Shown piece after piece: positions 36,011 to 49,035 of a stretch of 64,000 nt of DNA. Source of the DNA: Lamellibrachia columna (lineage: Eukaryota; Annelida; Polychaeta; Sabellida; Siboglinidae). The translations under genes were made by a program, and so were the position numbers. The stretch covers positions 45,083,406 through 45,147,405 of the forward strand of contig OY759265.1 in assembly GCA_963662155.1 (NCBI GenBank), read 5' to 3'. Under the pieces are notes generated by a model. That model did not search any database and had not been told where the DNA came from. It saw only the letters and a list, made by a program, of their open reading frames with translations. The first letter of the stretch is position 1, and the number at the start of each line of letters is the position of its first letter.

Positions 36011-39000
36011 ATATTGGCTAGCTGTATCTCTGTTTGTCGAGTTCTTCCTTGGCACTAGTGGAAGTTGTTATTGTTTAGCTGTATCTCTATTTGTCGAGTT
36101 CTTCCTTGCCACTAGTGGAAGTTGTTATTGTTTAGCTGTATCTCTGTTTGTCGAGTTCTTCCTTGGCACTAGTGGAAGTTGTTATTGTTTAGCTTTATCT
36201 CTGTATGTCGAGTTCTTCCTTGGCACTAGTGGAAGTTGTTATTGTTTAGCTGTATCTCTGTTTGTCGAGTTCTTCCTTGGCACTAGTGGAAGTTGTTATT
36301 GTTTAGCTGTATCTCTATTTGTCGAGTTCTTCCCTGGCACTAGTGGAAGTTGTTATTGTTTAGCTGTATCTCTATTTGTCGAGTTCTTCCTTGGCACTAG
36401 TGGAAGTTGTTATTGTTTAGCTGTATCTCTGTTTGTCGAGTTCTTCCTTGGCACTAGTGGAAGTTGTTATTGTTTAGCTGTATCTCTGTTTGTCGAGTTC
36501 TTCCTTGGCATTAGTGGAAATTTTTATTGTTTAGTTGTATCTCTGTTTGTCGAGTTCTTCCTTGGCACTAGTGGAAGTTGTTATTGTTTAGCTGTATCTC
36601 TGTTTGTCGAGTTCGTCCCTGGCACTAGTGGAAATTTTTATTGTTTAGTTGTATCTCTGTTTGTCGAGTTCTTCCATGGCACTAGTGGAAATTGTTATTG
36701 TTTAGTTGTATCTCTGTTTGTCGAGTTCTTCCTTGGCACTAGTGGAAGTTGTTATTGTTTAGCTGTATCTCTGTTTGTCGAGTTCTTCCCTGGCACTAGT
36801 GGAAGTTGTTATTGTTTAGTTGTATCTCTGTTTGTCGAGTTCTTCCCTGGCACTAGTGGAAATTGTTATTGTTTAGCTGTATCTCTGTTTGTCGAGTTCT
36901 TCCTTGGCACTAGTGGAAGTTGTTATTGTTTAGCTGTATCTCTTTTTGTCGAGTTCTTCCCTGGCACTAGTGTAAATTGTTATTGTTTAGTTGTATCTCT
37001 GTTTGTCGAGTTCTTCCGTGGCACTAGTGGAAATTTTTATTGTTTAGTTGTATCTCTGTTTGTCGAGTTCTTCCTTGGCACTAGTGGAAGTTGTTATTGT
37101 TTAGTTGTATCTCTGTTTGTCGAGTTCTTCCCTGGCACTAGTGGAAGTTGTTATTGTTTAGCTGTATCTCTGTTTGTCGAGTTCTTCCTTGGCACTAGTG
37201 GAAGTTGTTATTGTTTAGCTGTATCTCTGTTTGTCGAGTTCTTCCCTGGCACTAATGGAAGTTGTTATTGTTTAGCTGTATCTCTGTTTGTCGAGTTCTT
37301 CCCTGGCACTAGTGGAAGTTGTTATTGTTTAGTTGTATCTCTGTTTGTCGAGTTCTTCCCTGGCACTAATGGAAGTTGTTATTGTTTAGTTGCATCTCTG
37401 TTTGTCGAGTTCTTCCCTGGCACTAGTGGAAGTTGTTATTGTTTAGCTGTATCTCTGTTTGTCGAGTTCTTCCTTGGCACTAGTGGAAGTTGTTATTGTT
37501 TAGTTGTATCTCTGTTTGTCGAGTTCTTCCTTGGCACTAGTGGAAATGTTTATTGTTTAGTTGTATCTCTGTTTGTCGAGTTCTTCCTTGGCACTAGTGG
37601 AAGTTGTTATTGTTTAGTTGTATCTCTGTTTGTCGAGTTCTTCCCTGGCACTAGTGGAAGTTGTTATTGTTTAGCTGTATCTCTGTTTGTCGAGTTCTTC
37701 CTTGGCACTAGTGGAAGTTGTTATTGTTTAGCTGTATCTCTGTTTGTCGAGTTCTTCCCTGGCACTAATGGAAGTTGTTATTGTTTAGCTGTATCTCTGT
37801 TTGTCGAGTTCTTCCCTGGCACTAGTGGAAGTTGTTATTGTTTAGTTGTATCTCTGTTTGTCGAGTTCTTCCCTGGCACTAATGGAAGTTGTTATTGTTT
37901 AGTTGCATCTCTGTTTGTCGAGTTCTTCCCTGGCACTAGTGGAAGTTGTTATTGTTTAGCTGTATCTCTGTTTGTCGAGTTCTTCCCTGGCACTATTGGA
38001 AGTTGTTATTGTTTAGTTGTATCTCTGTTTGTCGAGTTCTTCCCTGGCACTAGTGGAAGTTGTTATTGTTTAGCTGTATCTCTGTTTGTCGAGTTCTTCC
38101 TTGGCACTAGTGGAAATTTTTATTGTTTAGTTGTATCTCTGTTTGTCGAGTTCTTCCTTGGCATTAGTGGAAGTTGTTATTGTTTAGCTGTATCTCTGTT
38201 TGTCGAGTTCTTCCTTGGCATTAGTGGAAATTTTTATTGTTTAGTTGTATCTCTGTTTGTCGAGTTCTTCCTTGGCTCTAATGGAAGTTGTTATTGTTTA
38301 GCTGTATCTCTGTTTGTCGAGTTCTTCCCTGGCACTAGTGGAAGTTGTTATTGTTTAGCTGTATCTCTGTTTGTCGAGTTCTTCCTTGGCACTAGTGGAA
38401 GTTGTTATTGTTTAGCTGTATCTCTGTTTGTCGAGTTCTTCCCTGGCACTAATGGAAGTTGTTATTGTTTAGCAGTATCTCTGTTTGTCGAGTTCTTCCC
38501 TGGCACTAGTGGAACTTGTTATTGTTTAGTTGCATCTCTGTTTGTCGAGTTCTTCCCTGGCACTAGTGGAAGTTGTTATTGTTTAGCTGTATCTCTGTTT
38601 GTCGAGTTCTTCCTTGGCACTAGTGGAAGTTGTTATTGTTTAGCTGTATCTCTGTTTGTCGAGTTCTTCCCTGGCACTAATGGAAGTTGTTATTGTTTAG
38701 CTGTATCTCTGTTTGTCGAGTTCTTCCCTGGCACTAGTAGAAGTTGTTATTGTTTAGTTGCATCTCTGTTTGTCGAGTTCTTCCCTGGCACTAGTGGAAG
38801 TTGTTATTGTTTAGCTGTATCTCTGTTTGTCGAGTTCTTCCTTGGCACTAGTGGAAGTTTTTATTGTTTAGTTGTATCTCTGTTTGTCGAGTTCTTCCCT
38901 GGCACTAGTGGAAGTTTTTATTGTTTAGCTGTATCTCTGTTTGTCGAGTTCTTCCCTGGCACAATTGGAAGTTGTTATTGTTTAGTTGTATCTCTGTTTG

Positions 39001-42000
39001 TCGAGTTCTTCCCTGGCACTAGTGGAAGTTGTTATTGTTTAGCTGTATCTCTGTTTGTCGAGTTCTTCCTTGGCATTAGTGGAAATTTTTATTGTTTAGT
39101 TGTATCTCTGTTTGTCGAGTTCTTCCTTGGAACTCGTGGAAGTTGTTATTGTTTAGCTGTATCTCTGTTTGTCGAGTTCTTCCTTGGCATTAGTGGAAAT
39201 TTTTATTGTTTAGTTGTATCTCTGTTTGTCGAGTTCTTCCTTGGCACTAATGGAAGTTGTTATTGTTTAGCTGTATCTCTGTTTGTCGAGTTCTTCCCTG
39301 GCACTAGTGGAAGTTGTTATTGTTTAGCTGTATCTCTGTTTGTCGAGTTCTTCCTTGGCACTAGTGGAAGTTGTTATTGTTTAGCTGTATCTCTGTTTGT
39401 CGAGTTCTTCCCTGGCACTAATGGAAGTTGTTATTGTTTAGCTGTATCTCTGTTTGTCGAGTTCTTCCCTGGCACTAGTGGAAGTTGTTATTGTTTAGTT
39501 GCATCTCTGTTTGTCGAGTTCTTCCCTGGCACTAGTGGAAGTTGTTATTGTTTAGCTGTATCTCTGTTTGTCGAGTTCTTCCTTGGCACTAGTGGAAGTT
39601 GTTATTGTTTAGCTGTATCTCTGTTTGTCGAGTTCTTCCCTGGCACTAATGGAAGTTGTTATTGTTTAGCTGTATCTCTGTTTGTCGAGTTCTTCCCTGG
39701 CACTAGTGGAAGTTGTTATTGTTTAGTTGCATCTCTGTTTGTCGAGTTCTTCCCTGGCACTAGTGGAAGTTGTTATTGTTTAGCTGTATCTCTGTTTGTC
39801 GAGTTCTTCCTTGGCACTAGTGGAAGTTTTTATTGTTTAGTTGTATCTCTGTTTGTCGAGTTCTTCCCTGGCACTAGTGGAAGTTGTTATTGTTTAGCTG
39901 TATCTCTGTTTGTCGAGTTCTTCCTTGGCACTAGTGGAAGTTGTTATTGTTTAGCTGTATCTCTGTTTGTCGAGTTCTTCCCTGGCACTAATGGAAGTTG
40001 TTATTGTTTAGCTGTATCTCTGTTTGTCGAGTTCTTCCCTGGCACTAGTGGAAGTTGTTATTGTTTAGTTGCATCTCTGTTTGTCGAGTTCTTCCCTGGC
40101 ACTAGTGGAAGTTGTTATTGTTTAGCTGTATCTCTGTTTGTCGAGTTCTTCCTTGGCACTAGTGGAAGTTTTTATTGTTTAGCTGTATCTCTGCTGTCGA
40201 GTTCTTCCATGGCACTAGTGGAAGTTTTTATTGTTTAGCTTTATCTCTGTATGTCGAGTTCTTCCTTGGCACTAGTGGAAGTTGTTATTGTTTAGCTGTA
40301 TCTCTGTTTGTCGAGTTCTTCCCTGGCACTAGTGGAAGTTGTTATTGTTTAGTTGTATCTCTGTTTGTCGAGTTCTTCCCTGGCACTATTGGAAGTTGTT
40401 ATTGTTTAGTTGTATCTCTGTTTGTCGAGTTCTTCCCTGGCACTAGTGGAAGTTGTTATTGTTTAGCTGTATCTCTGTTTGTCGAGTTCTTCCTTGGCAC
40501 TAGTGGAAGTTTTTATTGTTTAGCTGTATCTCTGTTGTCGAGTTCTTCCATGGCACTAGTGGAAGTTTTTATTGTTTAGCTTTATCTCTGTATGTCGAGT
40601 TCTTCCTTGGCACTAGTGGAAGTTGTTATTGTTTAGCTGTATCTCTATTTGTCGAGTTCTTCCTTGGCACTAGTGGAAGTTGTTATTGTTTAGCTGTATC
40701 TCTGTTTGTCGAGTTCTTCCTTGGCACTAATGGAAGTTGTTATTGTTTAGCTGTATCTCTGTTTGTCGAGTTCTTCCCTGGCACTAGTGGAAGTTGTTAT
40801 TGTTTAGCTGTATCTCTGTTTGTCGAGTTCTTCCTTGGCACTAGTGGAAGTTGTTATTGTTTAGCTGTATCTCTGTTTGTCGAGTTCTTCCCTGGCACTA
40901 ATGGAAGTTGTTATTGTTTAGCTGTATCTCTGTTTGTCGAGTTCTTCCCTGGCACTAGTGGAAGTTGTTATTGTTTAGTTGCATCTCTGTTTGTCGAGTT
41001 CTTCCCTGGCACTAGTGGAAGTTGTTATTGTTTAGCTGTATCTCTGTTTGTCGAGTTCTTCCTTGGCACTAGTGGAAGTTGTTATTGTTTAGCTGTATCT
41101 CTGTTTGTCGAGTTCTTCCCTGGCACTAATGGAAGTTGTTATTGTTTAGCTGTATCTCTGTTTGTCGAGTTCTTCCCTGGCACTAGTGGAAGTTTTTATT
41201 GTTTAGCTTTATCTCTGTATGTCGAGTTCTTCCTTGGCACTAGTGGAAGTTGTTATTGTTTAGCTGTATCTCTATTTGTCGAGTTCTTCCTTGGCACTAG
41301 TGGAAGTTGTTATTGTTTAGCTGTATCTCTGTTTGTCGAGTTCTTCCTTGGCACTAATGGAAGTTGTTATTGTTTAGCTGTATCTCTGTTTGTCGAGTTC
41401 TTCCCTGGCACTAGTGGAAGTTGTTATTGTTTAGCTGTATCTCTGTTTGTCGAGTTCTTCCTTGGCACTAGTGGAAGTTGTTATTGTTTAGCTGTATCTC
41501 TGTTTGTCGAGTTCTTCCTTGGCATTAGTGGAAATTTTTATTGTTTAGTTGTATCTCTGTTTGTCGAGTTCTTCCTTGGCTCTAATGGAAGTTGTTATTG
41601 TTTAGCTGTATCTCTGTTTGTCGAGTTCTTCCCTGGCACTAGTGGAAGTTGTTATTGTTTAGCTGTATCTCTGTTTGTCGAGTTCTTCCTTGGCACTAGT
41701 GGAAGTTGTTATTGTTTAGCTGTATCTCTGTTTGTCGAGTTCTTCCCTGGCACTAATGGAAGTTGTTATTGTTTAGCTGTATCTCTGTTTGTCGAGTTCT
41801 TCCCTGGCACTAGTGGAAGTTGTTATTGTTTAGTTGCATCTCTGTTTGTCGAGTTCTTCCCTGGCACTAGTGGAAGTTGTTATTGTTTAGCTGTATCTCT
41901 GTTTGTCGAGTTCTTCCTTGGCACTAGTGGAAGTTGTTATTGTTTAGCTGTATCTCTGTTTGTCGAGTTCTTCCCTGGCACTAATGGAAGTTGTTATTGT

Positions 42001-43695
42001 TTAGCTGTATCTCTGTTTGTCGAGTTCTTCCCTGGCACTAGTGGAAGTTGTTATTGTTTAGTTGCATCTCTGTTTGTCGAGTTCTTCCCTGGCACTAGTG
42101 GAAGTTGTTATTGTTTAGCTGTATCTCTGTTTGTCGAGTTCTTCCTTGGCACTAGTGGAAGTTTTTATTATTTAGTTGTATCTCTGTTTGTCGAGTTCTT
42201 CCCTGGCACTAGTGGAAGTTGTTATTGTTTAGCTGTATCTCTGTTTGTCGAGTTCTTCCTTGGCACTAGTGGAAGTTGTTATTGTTTAGCTGTATCTCTG
42301 TTTGTCGAGTTCTTCCCTGGCACTAATGGAAGTTGTTATTGTTTAGTTGCATCTCTGTTTGTCGAGTTCTTCCCTGGCACTAGTGGAAGTTGTTATTGTT
42401 TAGCTGTATCTCTGTTTGTCGAGTTCTTCCTTGGCACTAATGGAAGTTGTTATTGTTTAGCTGTATCTCTGTTTGTCGAGTTCTTCCCTGGCACTAGTGG
42501 AAGTTGTTATTGTTTAGTTGCATCTCTGTTTGTCGAGTTCTTCCCTGGCACTAGTGGAAGTTGTTATTGTTTAGCTGTATCTCTGTTTGTCGAGTTCTTC
42601 CTTGGCACTAGTGGAAGTTTTTATTGTTTAGCTGTATCTCTGTTGTCGAGTTCTTCCATGGCACTAGTGGAAGTTTTTATTGTTTAGCTTTATCTCTGTA
42701 TGTCGAGTTCTTCCTTGGCACTAGTGGAAGTTGTTATTGTTTAGCTGTATCTCTGTTTGTCGAGTTCTTCCCTGGCACTAGTGGAAGTTGTTATTGTTTA
42801 GTTGTATCTCTGTTTGTCGAGTTCTTCCCTGGCACTATTGGAAGTTGTTATTGTTTAGTTGTATCTCTGTTTGTCGAGTTCTTCCCTGGCACTAGTGGAA
42901 GTTGTTATTGTTTAGCTGTATCTCTGTTTGTCGAGTTCTTCCTTGGCACTAGTGGAAGTTTTTATTGTTTAGCTGTATCTCTGTTGTCGAGTTCTTCCAT
43001 GGCACTAGTGGAAGTTTTTATTGTTTAGCTTTATCTCTGTATGTCGAGTTCTTCCTTGGCACTAGTGGAAGTTGTTATTGTTTAGCTGTATCTCTGTTTG
43101 TCGAGTTCTTCCCTGGCACTAGTGGAAGTTGTTATTGTTTAGTTGTATCTCTGTTTGTCGAGTTCTTCCTTGGCACTAGTGGAAGTTGTTATTGTTTAGC
43201 TGTATCTCTGTTTGTCGAGTTCTTCCCTGGCACTAGTGTAAATTGTTATTGTTTAGTTGTATCTCTGTTTGTCGAGTTCTTCCTTGGCACTAGTGGAAGT
43301 TGTTATTGTTTAGCTGTATCTCTGTTTGTCGAGTTCTTCCTTGGCACTAGTGGAAGTTGTTATTGTTTAGCTGTATCTCTGTTTGTCGAATTCTTCCATG
43401 GCACTAGTGTAAGTTGTTATTATTTAGTTGTATCTCTGTTTGTCAGGTTTTTCTTGGCACTAGTGGAAGTTGTTATTGTTTAGCTGTATCTCTGTTTGTC
43501 GAGTTCTTCCTTGGCACTAGTGGAAGTTGTTATTGTTTAGCTGTATCTCTGTTTGTCGAGTTCTTCCTTGGCACTAGTGGAAGTTGTTATTGTTTAGCTG
43601 TATCTCTGTTTGTCGAGTTCTTCCTTGGCACTAGTGGAAGTTGTTATTGTTTAGCTGTATCTCTGTTTGTCGAGTGGAAGTTGTTATTGTTTAGC
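36011..43695 (+). repeat. 57-bp minisatellite, about 135 copies
   Basis: The unit includes TTTAGCTGTATCTCTGTTTG, TCGAGTTCTTCC and GGCACTAGTGGAAGTTG (57 bp in all). 57 is a multiple of three without a stop in one frame, which gives the 1,411-codon open frame and its 19-aa repeat. Recurrent differences between units change the amino acid (GCT/GTT, CTT/CCT, AGT/AAT, TGT/TTT), and 1-bp deletions near 40,193, 40,534, 42,641 and 42,983 shift the frame. That is not the pattern of a selected protein. The shifted sites give a higher-order spacing: 341 bp within pairs and 2,449 bp between pairs. Confidence 0.96.
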
Positions 43696-43888
43696 TGCCA
43701 CAAGAGGATGTTTTTCTTAGGGGGGCAAAGTCCTTTCGAATGTTAGCGCATCGCATGGTATCCGTCCTTGCGGCTTTGGGATGTAATCTTCATGCGGATT
43801 GATAGATCCTCGAGAAGTACGAAGTGTTTCGGCAGGGACTTGAACTCTGATGTTGTTGTTCGAACTCATAATGTTTTCAACAACCACT

Positions 43889-44722
43889 ATTATAGCTAAT
43901 CACAGCTTTTCTTTAGATTGTGATACTCTTAGAGCGAATCACAGTCTTTATGTTGACCGTGACACGTATATTATGTCTCTAATGAGCGGTGACACGTATA
44001 TTATGTGTCAAATGAACTGTGATTTTTCTGGAGAAGTGAATTTGAAACAGTGTGATATCAATGGAAATATTGTAAATATGTATTACATTTTTTCATCATT
44101 AAATAATTGTATAATCAGTTCAGTAACATTATTTACAAACAGTGCATGATGCATATTATTGTTAAGATGTTTTTTTTAAATAGATTATTTGGTGAAAAGA
44201 TAAAGCAAAAAGTAAAAATTTAGATCAATGTGAGGTTCGATTTCGAAAATGTAACGCTAACCTTACGCACTATGCCACTTCGCCACACAACATACAACGA
44301 CATATGCGTCTGCTGTTTTAAATTGTACAACCCTTCCTTTGCATATAATATATTTTTGCAGTTTAATAAAATGTTAGTTTGTGCGCGTTTATTTATTTCA
44401 CTAAGTTTGTTTCGGTGTTTACTCGGGGGTTCCCGATCTTTCGCTGTGCGATATTATTGATATACCTGTCTTCCTCAAATACTGCACACTTGTAATTTGT
44501 CAAAGAAAAGAACCGTTAGTTGTTAAAGTGTCACGGTCAAAAGAAAGGCTGTGATTTGCTATAAAAGTGACACGATGAAAATAAAGCATGTGATTGGCTG
44601 TTAAAGTAACAAGATGAAAAGAAAGGCTGTGATTGGTTATAAAAGTGACACGATGCAAAAAGAGGTTGTGTTTGGTTCTAAAAGTGTCAAGATGAAAATA
44701 GAGGCTGTGACTGTCTATAAAA
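43889..44722. repeat. Inverted and direct copies of the 39-bp CCAAT/TATA repeat
   Basis: At 44,526-44,722 about five direct units read GTGACACGATGAAAA, GGCTGTGATTGG and TATAAAA with small changes. At 43,889-44,012 about two units lie in the opposite orientation (AGCTAATCACAGC, GTGACACG). Between them is about 500 bp of AT-rich DNA with no gene. The arrangement could be a MITE with subterminal repeats, or a regulatory array. The direct units lie 0.75 kb upstream of intact lengsin copy C. Confidence 0.65.
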
Positions 44723-45042
44723 AATATCACATTTTCACCGTCACCTTTATGGCACGACATCCGATATCCCACTGTAAGTCGTGGTACACCATGTTTTGTC
44801 ATACATTGTGTATGGATGATGCATGATATACTGTGTGGGACTGGTGTGTAATATTCATTGGTGTTAATTAAATTCAATTAAATAACTTTATTCCGGAATA
44901 TCACAATGCACATAATTCATATCTTTCCAGTGATGACAACGTGGAGAGTGCATCATTATATTCATAATTATTTAATTGATTCTGACTAGTTATCGAATCG
45001 TTTAATTAAAAAAAATAACGTAATAAAGTCATTTGTAATTTG

Positions 45043-45153
45043 TTGTTGTTGCTCCTGCTGCTGCTGCTTTATTTCTGCTTCTGTTTTATTTCTGCTGCTG
45101 CTGCTGCTGTTGCTGTTGCTGCTACTGCTGCCGCTGTCGCTGCTGCTGCTAAT

Positions 45154-45249
<96 letters not shown>
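45043..45249 (+). repeat. Interrupted CTG tract followed by (CCG)~31
   Basis: An impure CTG run (45,043-45,150, broken by CTTTATTT and GTTGCTGTTG) is followed by TAATGCG and about 31 pure GCC units (45,154-45,249). The order is the same as in copy B, but there the CTG part is the expanded one and the GCC part is short. Confidence 0.95.
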
Positions 45250-45250
<1 letters not shown>

Positions 45251-45287
45251 CGCACCAAAGCGGCCGCCGCCGCCGCACCAAATTCCC

Positions 45288-45300
45288 CCCATGCATAAAA
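45288..45300 (+). promoter_or_regulatory. TATA-like core promoter candidate of lengsin copy C
   Basis: ATGCATAAAAATG lies about 165 nt upstream of the ATG and is kept in copy B (24,711-24,723). It is 40-50 bp downstream of the CCG tract. No other TATA-like site lies between the trinucleotide tracts and the start codon. Confidence 0.4.
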
Positions 45301-45460
45301 ATGCGCCCGCTGTGTCGTGTGAAGTGGCAGTACTTGGTCGACAGTGTTTGCACAGTGCACCTGCGCAGTTGTGTAAGGAGATCACTGGTGAACGAAGCGA
45401 CACAGGCAAAGACCGACCGTTGTCAGTGTCATTTGTCAGGCCGACACAGAAAACAATAAA

Positions 45461-48400
45461 ATGAGTTTAAAACCTTCGAACGAAGCTAAGATGAGCACGA
45501 AACAAAGTCAGATCGAAAACTTCGACTTTGTGCGATTTACCTTCGCCGATATACACGGAATATCCAGGGGGAGAACGATACCCAGACGACACGTAGGCAG
45601 GTTCATGAAAGAAGGCGTTGAGCTATACGCAGGTAAGTTCTCGGGCAAGCCAAGCGTACCTCACGCGGGGCAAGTATAGTATTTAGGAATGTGTGGAAAA
45701 TTTTGTCCGAAGCAAAAACAGGTTCGGCGACCACTTTTGCAGCCACAATTTGTCATTAATAATAACACTCATTGAATAAAAAGGTGTGCTGCCTATGCTT
45801 CAAATTCTGCATACCTGAGGTGTTTTTAATGGACAAATCAATTCAATTGAGAAGCGTAGTGTGCGACTGGAGGCCTGTGGCGTTACAACCGGCGTAGTGT
45901 ATGGAAATTACAACTGGACTTTTCATGCAATGCTGTTTTTATATAACATCACATACTCAGACATTTTGGATCCGTCCACGACCGTAAACAAGATCGTTGT
46001 TGTTCAGGCGTTTTACGCGAGTAGACTGCGCGCGCCTTGTTTACTCGGCTCATTATCACGTGTTAAAGGTCGATTCGATTGTTTTATCAATTCTCATCTC
46101 AAATTCTTTTAGCGAAAACTCAAACCTAGGCCTACCTAGTATCCATTGCAGCATGCTAGTTTGTTTGTGCAACTTTTGTGTGTAGTTTTTTGTGTGAAAT
46201 CACCCACTATTAAATTACTCAGTGTTTGCTCAAACATTAAATGAAGTGAAAATGGAAACGCTGAAAATGTTGTGGTTTGGTAAAACTTTTTAATATTGTC
46301 ATGTGATCTGCGACAAGATGGATGTCACGCCCATGGTCGGCATTGACCGACACAGTGCTTACTATATTGGATATCCACTACCTTCCCACATCTAATGACT
46401 AAAATCAAGTATTTCGATGATTTGAACATGTTGCATAAACTATTCACTCATTTTACTTATGTCGACACCAAAGAACCGGATTTGCGTTAGGCTAAATTAG
46501 TTGATGGTGGAGTTTTAATTGCGTAGCTCGAAGTCGCTCTAATTGTGTGTGGTGACATGTAATATAATTGATTACGCAATGACATGTTGCCTGTGCTCGG
46601 TAGACACTGTGTCCTAGTTTCTGCTCAAATCACTTTTTCGTTCGGAAGGAGATGCCGGAGTGCTGGCCTCTGTCAACGAAGCAATGACACTGACTTTCCA
46701 GTAAAAAAACTCGTTATGAACCACCGACTTGAATGTAGGCCAGTTGTGGCGGTGACTGTTCGCTAACAAAAATAAGGATGCGCCTGGTGAGGTTATTCTA
46801 GCGAGATAACATCGCTGTGGCATCTAAACAATTAAAACAATTAATATTATAATTATACGAAACCCCAACAAGCTCGGTACCAGTTAAATTAATGAACGTC
46901 GTTGTACGTTCCCTTTATTGTAAGACATTTCATTGTCCGACGAACGTGGACATATTGGGGCACAAAAAATATCATCAAGTGCCCAATTTTGCAAACCTTT
47001 CTTCTGCACTACGCATCCGACAAGACTGTGTGTGCGTGTGCGTGTGCGTGTGCGTGTGCGTGTGCGTGTGCGTGTGCGTGTGCGTGTGCGTGTGCGTGTG
47101 CGTGTGCGTGTGCGTGTGCGTGTGCGTGTGCGTGTGCGTGTGCGTGTGCGTGTGCGTGTGCGTGTGCGTGTGCGTGTGCGTGTGCGTGTGCGTGTGCGTG
47201 TGCGTGTGCGTGTGCGTGTGCGTGTGTGTGCGTGCGTATACATTTCACTGGTTTGTAATGTAATGAGTAACTATGGGCCTATCGGCTTGGCATTGATTGT
47301 GGACCCTTTAACAAGCCGATTTTCGATATTCTAGAACGCAATACGTGGGGTGCATTCTAGGGTTATTTTCGAGAAAGCAATTACATTAGGATGCCGTGTC
47401 TAATCGGTGATTGTAAGTAGCTTTTCTGCAGCTAGTTGTTTCCTACAGACCGCCTTTCCACGAGTCGTATGTTTGCATATTGTTGTTATCATTGTTTGAC
47501 GCCGACTGCTACAGGCTGAGTAAACTCATAAAGACAACTTTGGTAACAATATACATAAATGAAATACTGTGACGCGCTAATATAGGTACGCACTCTATGA
47601 ATGTGGTGTTGGATTGTTTCTGGTATACATCACGTGTCTGTGACGCTGGTTAATACGTAATACGAATTTCATGGTCTTGGCGATGGCTTGTATTTGGTAT
47701 GTAACTTGGGTCAGCTGGTCATTATGAGAGTTCGGAACCTCTATGGCATCCTGGTCTGTAAACACATTCGTCAACGCTTATGTGGTTTTCTAGCATGAAT
47801 TTCATTTACTTCCACAACCTTCCTCGTCAACATGACTGCTTCGTGTTACAGGTGCTGTGGCTCTAGGGCTCGGGCCAAGGTGTGAACTTTTGGAATTCTC
47901 GGAACTTGCAGCGATGTCATTCGGCAACATGAAGTTGATCCCGTGTCCGGATACGCTACACGCCCTGCCGTGGGTGACGCAGCAGAAATTTCGCGTTGGT
48001 GAGATCTTGTGCGAGACCCGTTGGGCGGCGGGTAATCCTCAGGAAGTATGTCCTCGCTACATTGCTCGGAGGCAGCTTGAGCGCATGCGTGACCATGGCT
48101 ACACTCTCACTTCCGGCTGGGAGTTTGAGTTTATGCTGATGGACGGCGTGGACAAAGAGCCACTTTTCAAGAGTCGTAACTTGTCTAGTAATTACACACT
48201 CGCACCTTACGAACCTTTCCTATATGGACTCGATTCGTTCCTGGTCGGTAGTGGAGTAGATGTTGAGTCGTACTTGAAAGAATATGCTCATGGTCAGTTA
48301 GAGTTAGCCACCAATACAGCCGAAGGCATCCGAGCTGTGGATATGGCCTTCAATGTGAAAGAGGCGGTCAAGGAAATATGTGCACAAAATAACCAAACGG

Positions 48401-49035
48401 CGACATTCATGACGAAATCGTTGCCTGGTGAATGTGCTAACGGACTGCATCACAACCATTCCGTCTTCAACTTGGCCGGCCACAACGCGTTCTACAACCC
48501 AGAAGCCGACGACAATTTGTCTGACGTCGCCCGCTACTGGATGGCAGGCCTGATTGCCCACGCCGGCGCCCTCACGGCTATCTGTTCGCCGACAGTCAAC
48601 TGCTACCGACGTCTGCACAAGCCGTGGGCGCCAGATTGCGCCGACTGGGGAATCGACGACCGCTTGACCTCTTTTCGGATGAAGGCCAAAACCGAGAAGC
48701 GAACGTACATCGAAAACCGTCTTCCGGGAGGGAGCGCTAATCCGTATCTTGTAGTGGCTGCGACGGTGGCAGCTGGTATGGATGGTGTCACGAGAAAACT
48801 GAAATGCCCCGGTCAGAAAGCTAGCAACGCGAAGGCCGCCCGCCTGCCAGACAGCCTGGCGCAAGCCTTGCAAGAGTTGCAAGACGACCGTGTCATGGTT
48901 GAAGCCCTCGGGGAGCAGTTTGTAAGCTGGTTCGTCAAAGTGAAGACAGAAGTAGATTTGGAGAAACTTAAAGACGTCGACCTCACGAAGAAGGACGTTG
49001 AAAAGGAGCGACAACTTTATATGGAGTTGCTGTGA
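45461..49035 (+). CDS. LGSN-like: Lengsin-type class I glutamine synthetase-like protein (copy C, two exons)
   Basis: Exon 1 is 45,461-45,632 (ATG to TACGCAG, consensus donor GTAAGT); exon 2 is 47,852-49,035 after acceptor GTGTTACAG. Exon 1 ends in phase 1 and exon 2 supplies the other two bases, so the frame is kept: 451 aa, a usual length for class I glutamine synthetases. The N-terminal beta-grasp (FTFADIHGISRG, about 28-39) leads to the catalytic domain. Family active-site segments are present: WEFEF (about 147-151), GQLE (205-208), HHNHS (257-261), NCYRRL (307-312) and ENRLPGGSANPYL (about 344-356). Vertebrate lengsin is a lens protein reported to lack synthetase activity; this copy keeps the acidic and His segments, so glutamine synthetase or gamma-glutamyl ligase activity cannot be excluded. 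The intron holds a (TGTGCG)n tract. It is the only intact member here. Confidence 0.92.
47031..47226 (+). repeat. (TGTGCG)~32 tract in intron 1 of copy C
   Basis: Pure hexanucleotide run at the same intron position as the 58-unit tract of copy B. Flanking sequences (CATCCGACAAGACTG on the left, CACTGGTTTGTAATG or CTGGTTTGTAATG on the right) are shared. Confidence 0.97.

Noticed and set aside
36011..43695. CRISPR-like array
   Set aside because: Units are contiguous without unique spacers, there are no cas genes, and the genome is eukaryotic.
36003..43746. Giant open frame (1,411 codons, then 723 and others) with a 19-aa repeat
   Set aside because: It is the 57-bp minisatellite read in its stop-free frame. 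Unit variants are nearly all amino-acid changing, one-base deletions break it, and there is no start context, promoter or non-repeat domain.
44230..44280. tRNA-like GGTTCGATTTC segment
   Set aside because: A B-box-like word only; no A box or cloverleaf could be drawn around it.
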